This document shows positions 48,288 through 56,760 of a stretch of DNA of 64,000 nucleotides, piece after piece. This DNA comes from Veillonellales bacterium (GTDB taxonomy: Bacteria; Bacillota; Negativicutes; JAAYSF01): positions 1-64,000 of the forward strand of contig JBDKTO010000025.1 in assembly GCA_039680175.1 (NCBI GenBank). Direction: 5' to 3'. The notes beneath the pieces are model-generated. The model worked only from the letters and a program-made list of their open reading frames with translations. It was not told the DNA's origin and searched no databases. Numbering within the stretch: the stretch's first letter is position 1; each line of letters starts with the position of its first letter. The translations under genes were made by a program, and so were the position numbers.

Positions 48288-48348
48288 TTTGCCGCTTAAA
48301 ACAAAGAACAAGCGGGCGGTGGCTTTGAACGCGGAAAATGATTTGCTA

Positions 48349-48399
48349 GCTTTTCAATCTTGTAAATAGTTTTTGAATATATGCCATTGGTGGTACGTC
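48349..48399 (+). repeat. Recombination-site-like repeat B
   Basis: GCTTTTCAATCTTGTAAATA then GTTTTTGAATATA leads into TGCCATTGGTGGTACGTC (48382-48399; codons C-H-W-W-Y-V). The leader matches that of the E and F blocks, and the last 18 bases are identical to site C. Confidence 0.8.
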
Positions 48400-48808
48400 T
48401 ATATTGATATAAGAGAAGGCTTGGCTTGCAATATTTACCTGTTTCTATTTTCTCTGCTGAATGGATTGCTTTAGGTGAAGGCAAAGACAAGAACAAGTAT
48501 AAATCCTTCACCCAATCTGAAAAAAGAGTTCCATGTTTATTTTTAATAAGTTATATTATCCTTGTTATAGCTATTATTATTTATAAATTTGATGCAATTA
48601 TTAATTTTATAAAATGATATATATTGGCTTGATGAAAAATATAGGGATAGGAAGGGATTTTGTTTTTATTACCTCATGTGTGACGAATCAATATTCCTGT
48701 TTTCGTGGTTGTTTGAAAATCCTAACGGGAATACTAACGGGATAATAGGCGGGATAGAGATTTATATAAATTCTGGCGAGAGAGTTTGATTAAGCCGAAC
48801 ATGTTAGA

Positions 48809-48908
48809 AGGAGTGCTGAAGAAACTTTCAGTGACTACCCATCCGTAGATGGATAGTTACGAATTTATTTATAACTCCTGCATGGACAAATTTTCCATGC
48901 AGCTTTTT
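48809..48908 (+). promoter_or_regulatory. Structured leader with terminator before the DUF255 gene stub
   Basis: AGGAGT (48809-48814) can pair with ACTCCT (48874-48879), enclosing two small hairpins, and is followed at once by a terminator (9-bp stem 48878-48886 with 48894-48902, then a T-run). This is a riboswitch- or attenuator-like layout, but no known class is matched. The rest of the 668-bp gene-free stretch holds repeat B and a weak 63-codon frame at 48426-48617 with one hydrophobic span. Confidence 0.5.
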
Positions 48909-48955
48909 TCTTATCCAGGGCAATCTAACCATATAAATTATTGGGAGGAATACAT

Positions 48956-49168
48956 ATGGAAACAACGCCCTACTATGATCCTAAGACCAAGAATCACGAT
49001 GTAAACAGTTGTCATACCAACAAGCCCAATCGTTTAATCCATGAGAAGAGTCCATATTTGCTTCAACACGCATACAATCCTGTAGATTGGTTTCCTTGGG
49101 GTGAAGATGCATTCAACAAAGCACAACGGGAGAGTAAGGCTGTCTTTTTGTCCGTGGGATACTCATAG
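48956..49168 (+). pseudogene. yyaL: 5' stub of a DUF255/YyaL-type thioredoxin-domain gene
   Basis: The 70-codon remnant encodes the N-terminus of a DUF255 (YyaL/SSP411) protein: [46 protein letters not shown]. Intact relatives are about 600-700 residues and continue GYS-TCHWCHVMERES. Here the frame hits TAG directly after GYS, and 33 bases later the missing codons reappear in modified form inside repeat C as S-T-C-H-W-W-Y-V-R. The rest of the gene is absent from the window. The ATG has GGGAGGAA upstream. The break looks like a site-specific insertion or deletion at the CHWC codons. Confidence 0.85.
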
Positions 49169-49172
49169 CTAT

Positions 49173-49226
49173 GCTTGTAAATGGGGTTCTACGAGTCGAC
49201 ATGCCATTGGTGGTACGTCCGTAAAA
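49173..49226 (+). repeat. Recombination-site-like repeat C, at the broken DUF255 gene
   Basis: GCTTGTAAAT (shared with B and F) is followed by TCGACATGCCATTGG then TGGTACGTCCGTAAA. In the DUF255 frame this reads S-T-C-H-W-W-Y-V-R-K. The CGTAAA tail is shared with sites E, F and G. Confidence 0.82.
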
Positions 49227-49420
49227 ATCACAAATTTGCTTATCCTAATCTGATAAAAATAACGAGATCCTACATTACTTACGCTAAGTTATGCAGGATT
49301 TTTTTATTGTGAAGAGTAAGGTAAATATTAATACAGAATATTGTTAATTTGGAGGTTATATGAGAATAACTGTTTTACTAATGGTATTACGTGATAAGCT
49401 ATCTAAAGGAGTTGTTTTTT

Positions 49421-50584
49421 ATGGATGGAGATGAAGGCGGATATTATAATAAAGAAATTGCAAATTATACACGCAAAAAACCTTTCAAATGCGAGGTTGG
49501 TGAGATTAAACTTTTATTAAATGGTGATACTATAGAAATTTTTGAGTTTAGTTTTATTCCTTCTAAAAATATGGGGAAGCCTCCAAAATTGCGATTAGAA
49601 TTGAAACTTAATTTATCACAGCATTTAATTATTTTTGAGATGGTTAATCTCCCCAAAGAAGGTTTTTCTCTTATTAGAGCAATGAGTGTAAAAGGAAATA
49701 TATTGTATGAATCATCGAAGTGGAGCATTAAGGATTTATGTAAATGGACTGGCGAACATGTAAAATATAATGAAGAAGAAATCAAGGAATTGACTCAAGT
49801 AGTAACTCGAATCAATACGTTTTTAAAAAATAATATAAAAGAAAGAAAAATGATAGATAATAAAACAAATACGTCTATAAAGAGTTGCAAATTAATCAAT
49901 GAGAAAGATAAAAAGCTTGTGTCGGAAAAAATTAGATTCTCAAGTAAAGAAGTATCAATGATAAAAGAATTATCCTTAAGGTTTTGCAAAGAAGTTGAAC
50001 CTTTACACCCGTTTAATAAAAAAAAGTGGTTTCAAGGTGCTTACCAAACAATGCAACGCACCAAAAAAGGGGGTGTAGCCGCCGAAATACGAGAAAATAT
50101 AATGAATTACATCTTTTTAAATATTGCTAATTTACGAGTTATAGAGCCGAGTCAAGCTAATTTTGATGAATGGTTTTATGAATGCATATACTATATAAGT
50201 AATATTGGAAATCTTACATTTGGACAAGGACAAAAAATAGTTAATATACTCTTGAAATATCATTATTGTTATTACAATGCCGAGTTAAATCAGAAATGGA
50301 ATATAGAATATGATTACTTAAAATCATTTTTTCGTTATTTTCATGCTCCGGTAGATGGTATTATACTTAAAAATTTAAAACGCAGATTTAATGATAATAG
50401 AATTAACTTTATAAAAATATCCCAGACACCGAAGTTCGTTATAGGTTCTGAAGAATTTCCATGGTCGAAATTAGATAACATCGATTACTACAGAAAAATT
50501 CAAGATTATATAGGAGAGCTAACAAGGTTTCACTCGTTGGTAGATAATAAGCTTGCTTTTGAAATGGTTGAGCTCTGGTTGTAA
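49421..50584 (+). CDS. 387-residue protein of unknown function
   Basis: A soluble, charged protein without signal or membrane segments. The C-terminal third has a pattern I have seen in other uncharacterised bacterial proteins: GNLTFGQGQKIVNILLKYHY followed 30-40 residues later by FHAPVDGIILKNL. The N-terminal region is beta-rich (KCEVGEIKLLLNGDTIEIFE). The ATG at 49421 follows AAAGGAG by nine bases; an upstream GTG at 49391 has none. It is the only gene between repeats C and D and is strongly AT-rich. No function can be assigned. Confidence 0.7.
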   Translation: MDGDEGGYYNKEIANYTRKKPFKCEVGEIKLLLNGDTIEIFEFSFIPSKNMGKPPKLRLELKLNLSQHLIIFEMVNLPKEGFSLIRAMSVKGNILYESSKWSIKDLCKWTGEHVKYNEEEIKELTQVVTRINTFLKNNIKERKMIDNKTNTSIKSCKLINEKDKKLVSEKIRFSSKEVSMIKELSLRFCKEVEPLHPFNKKKWFQGAYQTMQRTKKGGVAAEIRENIMNYIFLNIANLRVIEPSQANFDEWFYECIYYISNIGNLTFGQGQKIVNILLKYHYCYYNAELNQKWNIEYDYLKSFFRYFHAPVDGIILKNLKRRFNDNRINFIKISQTPKFVIGSEEFPWSKLDNIDYYRKIQDYIGELTRFHSLVDNKLAFEMVELWL

Positions 50585-50615
50585 ATCTAACACAGGGGAT
50601 ACAACGGTACCACGT

Positions 50616-50738
50616 CATGTTATGGAACGATTTTAGTGACATGTTTTAGAACAACTGATAAAGCCTTGAAAACATTGGATCTAAAGGCTTTTTCCCTTTT
50701 ATAAACAGTTTTTAAATGCCATTAGTGGCATGTTCAAA
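50616..50738 (+). repeat. Recombination-site-like repeat block D
   Basis: Three core motifs: CATGTTATGGAACGA (50616-50630; H-V-M-E-R), TGACATGTTTTAGAAC (50637-50652; H-V-L-E after TGA) and TGCCATTAGTGGCATGTTCA (50717-50736; C-H-stop-W-H-V). Between the last two is a terminator-like hairpin AAAGCCTT/AAAGGCTTTTT and TATAAACAGTTTTT, as in blocks E and F but shorter. Confidence 0.75.
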
Positions 50739-50869
50739 AATAGTAACATTTTTCGTTAGAATATTTGATTGTAACAGGAAAAATTATGTAAAATGAAGAA
50801 AGATAGCCTTATCCTATTTTTAATTAAGGATATGACTATCTTTTTTAATTAATTTGTTTTGGAGGATAT

Positions 50870-51700
50870 ATGAAAAAGTATGATCGCAATGCATTGATTG
50901 AAATTGAGCAATGGAAAAATCCACCTAGAACATTTCTTACTAAAGTAGCAGATACAATAAATAAACCTTTAAGTAAAGTTGGAGAAATAATACTAGATAA
51001 TAAAGTTGGGGAGGTTATTTCTAATTCTATACAAGGAATTATATCTTTGTTAAATGATGCTTCTTCTTGGAGCGTTCGAACTGATGCAATCTTTAGGGAA
51101 TTTGAAGACAATGGATATTCAGTAAAAACAATAAGTGATATAGAAAAACTTCAATTGGAGGAGGTTGATCGAGTAGTAGGATTTTTAGGTGCTAAATATA
51201 AAACTACAGCTTTTGCAGAAGGTGCTGCGACGGGTGCTGCTGGAGGTCCAGGTATAGCTGCAGATATACCTTTACTATTTGGAATTGCCCTTAGAGCAAT
51301 AGGTGAATATGCTACATATTATGGCTTTGATATAAATAGACAAGAGGAAAGACAATATATTTTAGATATTCTTATGCTCGTATCATCGCCTACTCAGGCA
51401 GCTAAGCAGCAAACAATGGTTGAGCTGACAAAAATAGCAAGTGCTGTTGCGAAAAAGAAAACATGGAAAGAAATAGAGAAAATTGGTTTGGCAACAACGC
51501 TTAAAAAAATAGGCGAACAATTAGGATTTAGGATGACAAAAGCAAAATTAGGACAGATCGTGCCAATTTTTGGTGCAGTTGTTGGTGCAGGGTATAATAC
51601 CTATTTTATAAAATGTGTATGTGATGCGTCATATTTTTTATACAGAGAGCGTTTTTTAGCACGAACTTATGATTTTGAAATAGAATCGAAACTAGGGTAA
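50870..51700 (+). CDS. EcsC family protein
   Basis: A 276-residue EcsC-domain protein: ATGAAGGPGIAADIPLLFGI and RAIGEYATYYGFD form the glycine-rich central region, and VPIFGAVVGAGYNTYFIKCV the conserved C-terminal loop. EcsC domains are membrane-associated and occur in ABC-transporter operons and phage- or stress-related proteins; the biochemical role is not established. TTTTGGAGGATATATG gives a clear start. It lies between repeats D and E with a glycosylase-like gene. Confidence 0.85.
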   Translation: MKKYDRNALIEIEQWKNPPRTFLTKVADTINKPLSKVGEIILDNKVGEVISNSIQGIISLLNDASSWSVRTDAIFREFEDNGYSVKTISDIEKLQLEEVDRVVGFLGAKYKTTAFAEGAATGAAGGPGIAADIPLLFGIALRAIGEYATYYGFDINRQEERQYILDILMLVSSPTQAAKQQTMVELTKIASAVAKKKTWKEIEKIGLATTLKKIGEQLGFRMTKAKLGQIVPIFGAVVGAGYNTYFIKCVCDASYFLYRERFLARTYDFEIESKLG

Positions 51701-51882
51701 ATATATCTCGATTATAAATCATAAAATTCGTATTTTGGCGCCATAAGCTGTGATATATTGATTTAGTTAATTAAACGAGGTATGGAAAATTCGTGCTGGA
51801 TCTGCAAGGTGGATAACCATCGATGGTATAAGACTACTTCAGAGGTTGTTAAAACTGTAAAGTCACTAAAGGGGGCTTACTC

Positions 51883-52383
51883 GTGTCTTTAAATTATGTA
51901 GAGCTTTCTGAAAAATATCGTCCTACCCGGATAAACACACTATTAATTGGGGAAGCCCCGCCACCTTGTGGTACAAAATATTTCTATTTGCCTCAGAAAC
52001 TTAAAAGCAATATCTCTATTAGAGAAGATCGCTCATTGCCAGCAACTATTTTCTGGCATTACTTTCAGAGAAGACCTCAAGATGAGCAGGAATATACAGT
52101 GTTATTAGATAGACTAAAAAATGCGGGTATATTTCTCGTAGATATCTTGGATGAGCCGATTAAGATTAGGGGGAACAGGGAAAATGAGGCTAAGTTAGTT
52201 GCTGAAATCCCCAATTTGAAAAATAAGCTAGAGAATAGGAAAATTATCATTTCTGAAGAAAAAATGATTTTTTTACTGGCTCGAAATACATATAAAAAGA
52301 TTATTAAAAAATATTTTAAAAGTGCATCGTTAATTCCGTGGATCGAATATCGCTTGAATGCTGAGGCAACGAATATCAAATAA
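51883..52383 (+). CDS. Uracil-DNA-glycosylase-fold-like protein
   Basis: A 166-residue protein whose N-terminus INTLLIGEAPPPCGTKYFYL resembles motif A of the uracil-DNA glycosylase superfamily (GE.PP..G). The rest shows no clear second catalytic motif. GTG is the start with AAAGGGGG upstream. Function is uncertain; a DNA-repair enzyme or an unrelated hydrolase of the same fold is possible. Confidence 0.6.
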   Translation: MSLNYVELSEKYRPTRINTLLIGEAPPPCGTKYFYLPQKLKSNISIREDRSLPATIFWHYFQRRPQDEQEYTVLLDRLKNAGIFLVDILDEPIKIRGNRENEAKLVAEIPNLKNKLENRKIIISEEKMIFLLARNTYKKIIKKYFKSASLIPWIEYRLNAEATNIK

Positions 52384-52445
52384 TATAAGTTGCATTTTGG
52401 AGAATTTTCGTATTGCCTTGTGGAATCATGCCTACAGTTCAATAT

Positions 52446-52547
52446 ATTCCTATTAACTCTACTATTTAGGTGTTTCTAAGGGCTCAGGGTGATTCTGACT
52501 TACACCTAAAATAGACATTGGTCAAATTATTGACCAATGTCTATTTT
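52446..52547 (+). repeat. Second intergenic repeat family, copy 1, with terminator hairpin
   Basis: ATTCCTATTAACTCTACTAT, then GGTGTTTCTAAGGGCTCAGG and GTGATTCTGA, closely match 61233-61286. A perfect 17-bp stem (52508-52524 with 52531-52547) follows, as a hairpin also follows the other copy. It lies downstream of the glycosylase-like gene. Confidence 0.75.
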
Positions 52548-52566
52548 GGGTTTTCCAACGGCATCG

Positions 52567-52670
52567 TGGCATGTCATGTAAGTGAATTAAGGAGGTGCAA
52601 AATTAGATAAATCAAGAGCTCAGAGTTTGCTCGATTTAAAAGCTACGTTATCTAGTGGCATGTTATAGAA
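52567..52670 (+). repeat. Degenerate recombination-site-like repeats E1 and E2
   Basis: TGGCATGTCATGTAA at 52567-52581 (W-H-V-M-stop) and TGGCATGTTATAGAA at 52656-52670 (W-H-V-I-E). No reading frame lies between or around them; the rest of this gene-free stretch is unassigned sequence. Confidence 0.6.
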
Positions 52671-52740
52671 ATAAATTGAGAGAGGCTCTATAGCATATAA
52701 ATTAAGGACTTATCGTTCGTGAGGAGCGTATTTTTTCAAT

Positions 52741-52866
52741 GACATGTAATGGAATAAGAAATGACATGTCATAGAACAGAGAATGGAGCCTTGCAGAGCC
52801 TGGTTTTACTGGCTTTTTAAGTTTGTAAACAGTTTTTGAAGATGACACTGGTGGCACGTCCGTAAA
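52741..52866 (+). repeat. Recombination-site-like repeat block E (126 bp)
   Basis: Aligned without gaps to block F (56761-56886), 105 of 126 bases match by my count; bases 52801-52866 match 62 of 66. It contains GACATGTAATGGAATAA and TGACATGTCATAGAAC on the left, a terminator-like AGCC/GGCT hairpin, the TTGTAAACAGTTTTTGAAGA leader and CACTGGTGGCACGTCCGTAA (H-W-W-H-V-R) on the right. Confidence 0.92.
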
Positions 52867-52894
52867 AGTAATATTTTTATATTTGCCTTTTAAA

Positions 52895-53779
52895 TTAGTT
52901 GTTGCAAAAGTACATACCTTCGATTCTTACATTAGCTTTGCCACCGAAAAGAACCCTATTATTTAATGTCTTAAGCCAAATCATGTTGTAAGCCGAGTAT
53001 TCACTATTTTGCTCAATGGAAATAGGTCTGCCATCCCACATATTATACTTCAGCATATAATAACCAAATGCTGAATTTCCAGAGCCGGTGGCCTTATCTT
53101 CTAGGTACCCAAATTTGGGAGCAAATACTCGTGTTCTGATTTTATTGTTGCTATTAGACACCTCTGTTGTAAATGAAAGTACAATATCAATTGAATGATT
53201 TAAGCAAAACATTTTTAACAAATACTCATCAGGAGAAATCGAAAGCTCATTATTAAGACTGGAAATAGGAACAATTAGTGTTTTTAGTCCAGCGTTTATA
53301 AGTTCTATCGGATATTCTCTGGAAATTGCCTGCGGAGTAATTTTGAGAGCATCAGATACCAAGCTAATATTCAAATCATGGGTCAAATATTGTGGTTCCG
53401 GTGAAGTTATAAAAACTGCGTCTAAAGAGTCAATTTCATTATATACAGTTAGACTACTATGTTTTGTGTAAATTGTTATCTGAGGAATGTGCGTAAGATC
53501 TTTGGTGCCTTTTAGTAAGCTGTATATACAGGCAATTGTACCATGACCACAAAAGTCCACTTCACATTCGGAAGAATAATATTTTAGCCGATATTCTTTA
53601 TCTTTTTGTGGAGTGCAAAATACTACTTCAGACACAAAACCTTTATGTTCTTTAGCAATATTCAGCATTTCTATGTCTGTTAGTGTCTGGCCTTTTTCAA
53701 GGTAAATGCACGCAGCAGGATTGCCTGTTGAAACTTCAGTTGTAAAAGCATCAATTTTTTGGTAGTTTAATTTTTTCAT
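52895..53779 (-). CDS. PhzF family epimerase/isomerase-like protein
   Basis: A 294-residue PhzF-fold protein. It has IDAFTTEVSTGNPAACIYLE at the N-terminus, the glutamate-containing FVSEVVFC, SECEVDFCGHGTIACIYSLL and the second-half counterpart LEDKATGSGNSAFGYYML. Family members catalyse isomerisation or epimerisation of small carboxylates. Its start overlaps the decarboxylase stop by four bases, so the two are coupled. The stop lies only 28 bp from repeat block E. Confidence 0.92.
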   Translation of the reverse strand: MKKLNYQKIDAFTTEVSTGNPAACIYLEKGQTLTDIEMLNIAKEHKGFVSEVVFCTPQKDKEYRLKYYSSECEVDFCGHGTIACIYSLLKGTKDLTHIPQITIYTKHSSLTVYNEIDSLDAVFITSPEPQYLTHDLNISLVSDALKITPQAISREYPIELINAGLKTLIVPISSLNNELSISPDEYLLKMFCLNHSIDIVLSFTTEVSNSNNKIRTRVFAPKFGYLEDKATGSGNSAFGYYMLKYNMWDGRPISIEQNSEYSAYNMIWLKTLNNRVLFGGKANVRIEGMYFCNN

Positions 53780-55179
53780 AGTTTTTGACCTGCTTTTTCA
53801 CGGGATAAAGTAAAGGCTTCAACACATTCATCAATATCAGCTATAGTAGTTTGCCAAGAGCAAACACTTATCCTGATTACAGGCTCATTATTCCATATAG
53901 CACCGCCACACCAGCATTTCCCACTGGATTGTATATTCTTAAGAGTGGCATTTGTTTCTTGAGCAGACTTACATTTTATGAGAATTTGATTAAAAACAAT
54001 ATCGTTTAAGACCGTAAACCCTTTTTGTGATAATCTATCTGCAAAATATTTAGCATTTTCGCATAGTGTGTCGACAAGATCACCGACGCCTGTTTTACCA
54101 AGGTATTTGAGTGTTGCCCACAATTCGATGCTTCTTGCGCGTCTTGACATTTCAGGAGTATAAAGCATTCCGTCTCTAAATTCGCTGTATTGTATATATG
54201 ATCCGGTGGTTTGCATCGTGTTTACAATTGCTGAACGGTTTTTACATAAAACAATTCCACAATCATATGGGGCGTTAAGTGTTTTATGAGCATCCGTAGA
54301 CCATGAATCTGCTTTTTCAATACCTTTTAGTAAGTACTGTTTACTTTTTGAAGCAGCCGCCCACAGTCCAAAAGCTCCATCGATATGTACCCATGCATTT
54401 GCTTTGCCAGCAATATCACATAACGTATCAATTGGGTCAAAAGCTCCACTGTTGACGTTCCCCGCTTGTACAATTAACAGCGTGTTACTGTATACAGGAG
54501 GTAGCTTATCAATTATTATACGGCCCTGATTGTCAACAGGAGCAAGTTGTACACGGCCTTTTCCAAGACCCAGCAGAGATAATGCTTTAAATATCGATGA
54601 GTGTGCCTGCTCGCTAAGTACTACTTGAATGGGAGGCGCACCAAAAAGCCCTTTTTCATTTACATTCCAGCCTTGTCTTGAAAGAAGTTGATTGCGGGCA
54701 GTTGCAAGGGCACATATTATTGCAGTCGAAGAGCCGCTAACAAAGCCAGCTGCCGTACTTTTTGGTAATGCTAGTAAGTCTATTAGCCATTTTTCACATA
54801 TCTCTTCAAGCTTTGCAGATATTGGGGACATAACAAAAAGTGCACTGTTTTGATCCCAGGTGTCGGACATCCATTTTGATGCAAGTGCAACAGGAAGAAT
54901 TCCCCCGCATACAAAGCCAAAATATTTTCCGCCACCTTGTACGGAAACTGCATTTGATCCATATTTATGAAGCATGTTAAGTATTTTAGATGGGGAATTT
55001 GATTCTTCGGGCATAGATTCCTCAAATTCTTCAAGTTTTGATAATGCTTCATTTGACGGATATACATCCATTTCTGGCGATTTATCTATGTAATCGTATG
55101 CGAAGTTCTTTGCCTGCTCAAATAGCTCTTTAGAGTACAATTGATTTTTCATATCAATTTGCAAGTTTGTTTCTTTCAT
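53776..55179 (-). CDS. Group II PLP-dependent amino-acid decarboxylase
   Basis: A 467-residue fold-type I PLP enzyme of the glutamate/aromatic amino-acid decarboxylase group. The PLP lysine lies in SWSTDAHKTLNAPYDCGIVL, the cofactor aspartate in WVHIDGAFGLWAAAS, and GFVSGSSTAIICALATARN is the phosphate-binding region. Substrate not determined. GGAGGTAGA precedes the ATG. It is coupled to PhzF and divergently transcribed from a MocR-type regulator. Confidence 0.9.
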   Translation of the reverse strand: MKETNLQIDMKNQLYSKELFEQAKNFAYDYIDKSPEMDVYPSNEALSKLEEFEESMPEESNSPSKILNMLHKYGSNAVSVQGGGKYFGFVCGGILPVALASKWMSDTWDQNSALFVMSPISAKLEEICEKWLIDLLALPKSTAAGFVSGSSTAIICALATARNQLLSRQGWNVNEKGLFGAPPIQVVLSEQAHSSIFKALSLLGLGKGRVQLAPVDNQGRIIIDKLPPVYSNTLLIVQAGNVNSGAFDPIDTLCDIAGKANAWVHIDGAFGLWAAASKSKQYLLKGIEKADSWSTDAHKTLNAPYDCGIVLCKNRSAIVNTMQTTGSYIQYSEFRDGMLYTPEMSRRARSIELWATLKYLGKTGVGDLVDTLCENAKYFADRLSQKGFTVLNDIVFNQILIKCKSAQETNATLKNIQSSGKCWCGGAIWNNEPVIRISVCSWQTTIADIDECVEAFTLSREKAGQKL

Positions 55180-55200
55180 AGGATGTCTACCTCCATTTTT

Positions 55201-55265
55201 ATAATTGTATGACTATATACGTATTATGTGTTGACATTGTACCCTTGTCAATACATAATTGTATG
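55201..55265. promoter_or_regulatory. Overlapping divergent promoters with direct-repeat operators
   Basis: Plus strand: TTGACA (55231-55236), 17 bp, CATAAT (55254-55259), driving the MocR gene. Minus strand: TTGACA (55251-55246), 17 bp, CATAAT (55228-55223), driving decarboxylase-phzF. The two promoters interlock across the same 37 bp. Two exact copies of ATAATTGTATG (55201-55211 and 55255-55265) flank them, the second overlapping the plus-strand -10; these are likely MocR binding sites. Confidence 0.8.
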
Positions 55266-55293
55266 TATTACAATTATTGTAGGAGTGGATAAT

Positions 55294-56673
55294 ATGTGGA
55301 ACTTGAAAATAATAAATACAGACAAATCTCTTTATTTTGCAATTGCGGATGCCATAGAGAGGGATATTCAACTTGGAATACTAAAATCGGGTGATAAAAT
55401 GCCAACTCATAGAGATTTGGCAAAAACAGTGGGTGTCAATGTAACAACAATTACAAGAGCATATAAAGAAGCTGAGAAACGTGGTCTGATTACTGCAACT
55501 GTTGGTAGCGGTACATTTGTTACAGCCGATTTAGGATACAATCCATCGCTTATTAATACTGATGAAAACGAAAAAAAGTTAATTGAAATGGGACTTGTTT
55601 TACCACTTTATGGAATAGAACCGGATATCAAAACACTTTTGGAGAAAGTAGTCCATAACAAGAATCTGAATGAATTTATGAAATATACACCACCACAGGG
55701 AATTAATTGCCATAGACAGATAGGTGCAGATTGGATAAGACGATTTGGGATTAACGTTGCTGCTGAAAACATAATTGTAACAGCCGGTGCACAACATGCT
55801 ATTAATTGTATCTTGTCGTCTGTTTTTGAACAAGGTGACCGTATTGCCGTTGATTGTCTTACATATCCGGGTATAAAAACAGCGGCGAAACGTTGTGGTA
55901 TACGACTTGAAGCAGTACCAATGGATGAAGAAGGAATGATGCCGCAGGGACTTGAAGCTGTTTGCAGTCATAATGATATTAAGGGTATTTACACAGTCTC
56001 TGGCATGCAGAATCCGACAAATGCAATAATGTCAGAACAAAGGCGTAATGAGGTTTCGCAGATAATAAAAAGAAATAATCTTATACTGATTGAAGATGAT
56101 TTATATGGTTTTTTGGTAAATGGAGAAGTGAGTACTTTATCTGAAAACTTGCTAGAACAAAGTATATATATTTCTGGTATTTCAAAAGCCTTTTATGCAG
56201 GCCTTAGGATTGGATTTGTTGCTGCACCAAAAAAACTATGTAATAGAATATCACAGGCCGTGGTAGATACAATATGGATGGCATCTACGCTTAATGCGGA
56301 GATTGCTTGCGAGTGTATAAATAGTGGAGTTGCAGATGAAATAATAGATTTAAAACGGGCTGAAATAAAAAGAAGAGCTTTGTTAATGAAAGATAAGCTA
56401 CAATGCTATGACTATAAATATGCACCAGGTAGTATGTTTGCATGGTTAAAACTTCCTGACCATTGGAGCAGTAGTGAATTTGAAAAAATGGCTAGTGATA
56501 ATGGCGTTAATGTCATTTCTTCTGAAAAATTCACTGTTGGAAGTGTTGCTCTACCAAATTATATCCGGATATCATTGTCTGGTGCGGAGAGCATTTTAGA
56601 ATTTGAAAAAGGTCTTGATATTTTATTAAAGGTTCTTAACCGTGAACTTGGAACAGCTATAGGTGTTTTGTGA
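55294..56673 (+). CDS. MocR-type regulator (GntR HTH fused to aminotransferase domain)
   Basis: The 459-residue protein has an N-terminal winged helix (LGILKSGDKMPTHRDLAKTV, VTTITRAYKEAEKRGL) and a C-terminal class I aminotransferase-like domain from about residue 110, with its PLP lysine in ISGISKAFYAGLRIGFVAAP. MocR proteins bind PLP or an aldimine as effector. ATG at 55294 follows GTAGGAGTGG; upstream in-frame codons lie inside the promoter. It probably controls the divergent decarboxylase-phzF pair and itself. Confidence 0.92.
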   Translation: MWNLKIINTDKSLYFAIADAIERDIQLGILKSGDKMPTHRDLAKTVGVNVTTITRAYKEAEKRGLITATVGSGTFVTADLGYNPSLINTDENEKKLIEMGLVLPLYGIEPDIKTLLEKVVHNKNLNEFMKYTPPQGINCHRQIGADWIRRFGINVAAENIIVTAGAQHAINCILSSVFEQGDRIAVDCLTYPGIKTAAKRCGIRLEAVPMDEEGMMPQGLEAVCSHNDIKGIYTVSGMQNPTNAIMSEQRRNEVSQIIKRNNLILIEDDLYGFLVNGEVSTLSENLLEQSIYISGISKAFYAGLRIGFVAAPKKLCNRISQAVVDTIWMASTLNAEIACECINSGVADEIIDLKRAEIKRRALLMKDKLQCYDYKYAPGSMFAWLKLPDHWSSSEFEKMASDNGVNVISSEKFTVGSVALPNYIRISLSGAESILEFEKGLDILLKVLNRELGTAIGVL

Positions 56674-56760
56674 TTTGTGAGTGTCATGGGGATAGGGGTG
56701 GCGACAATCAAAACAAAGGATGTCGATAACCACGTCCTCCTGACACGCTGTGATAATCAT

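Noticed and set aside
48426-48617. 63-codon frame with one hydrophobic span
   Set aside because: TTG start with only a modest AGAAGG upstream and no recognisable family; kept only as a remark in the leader entry.
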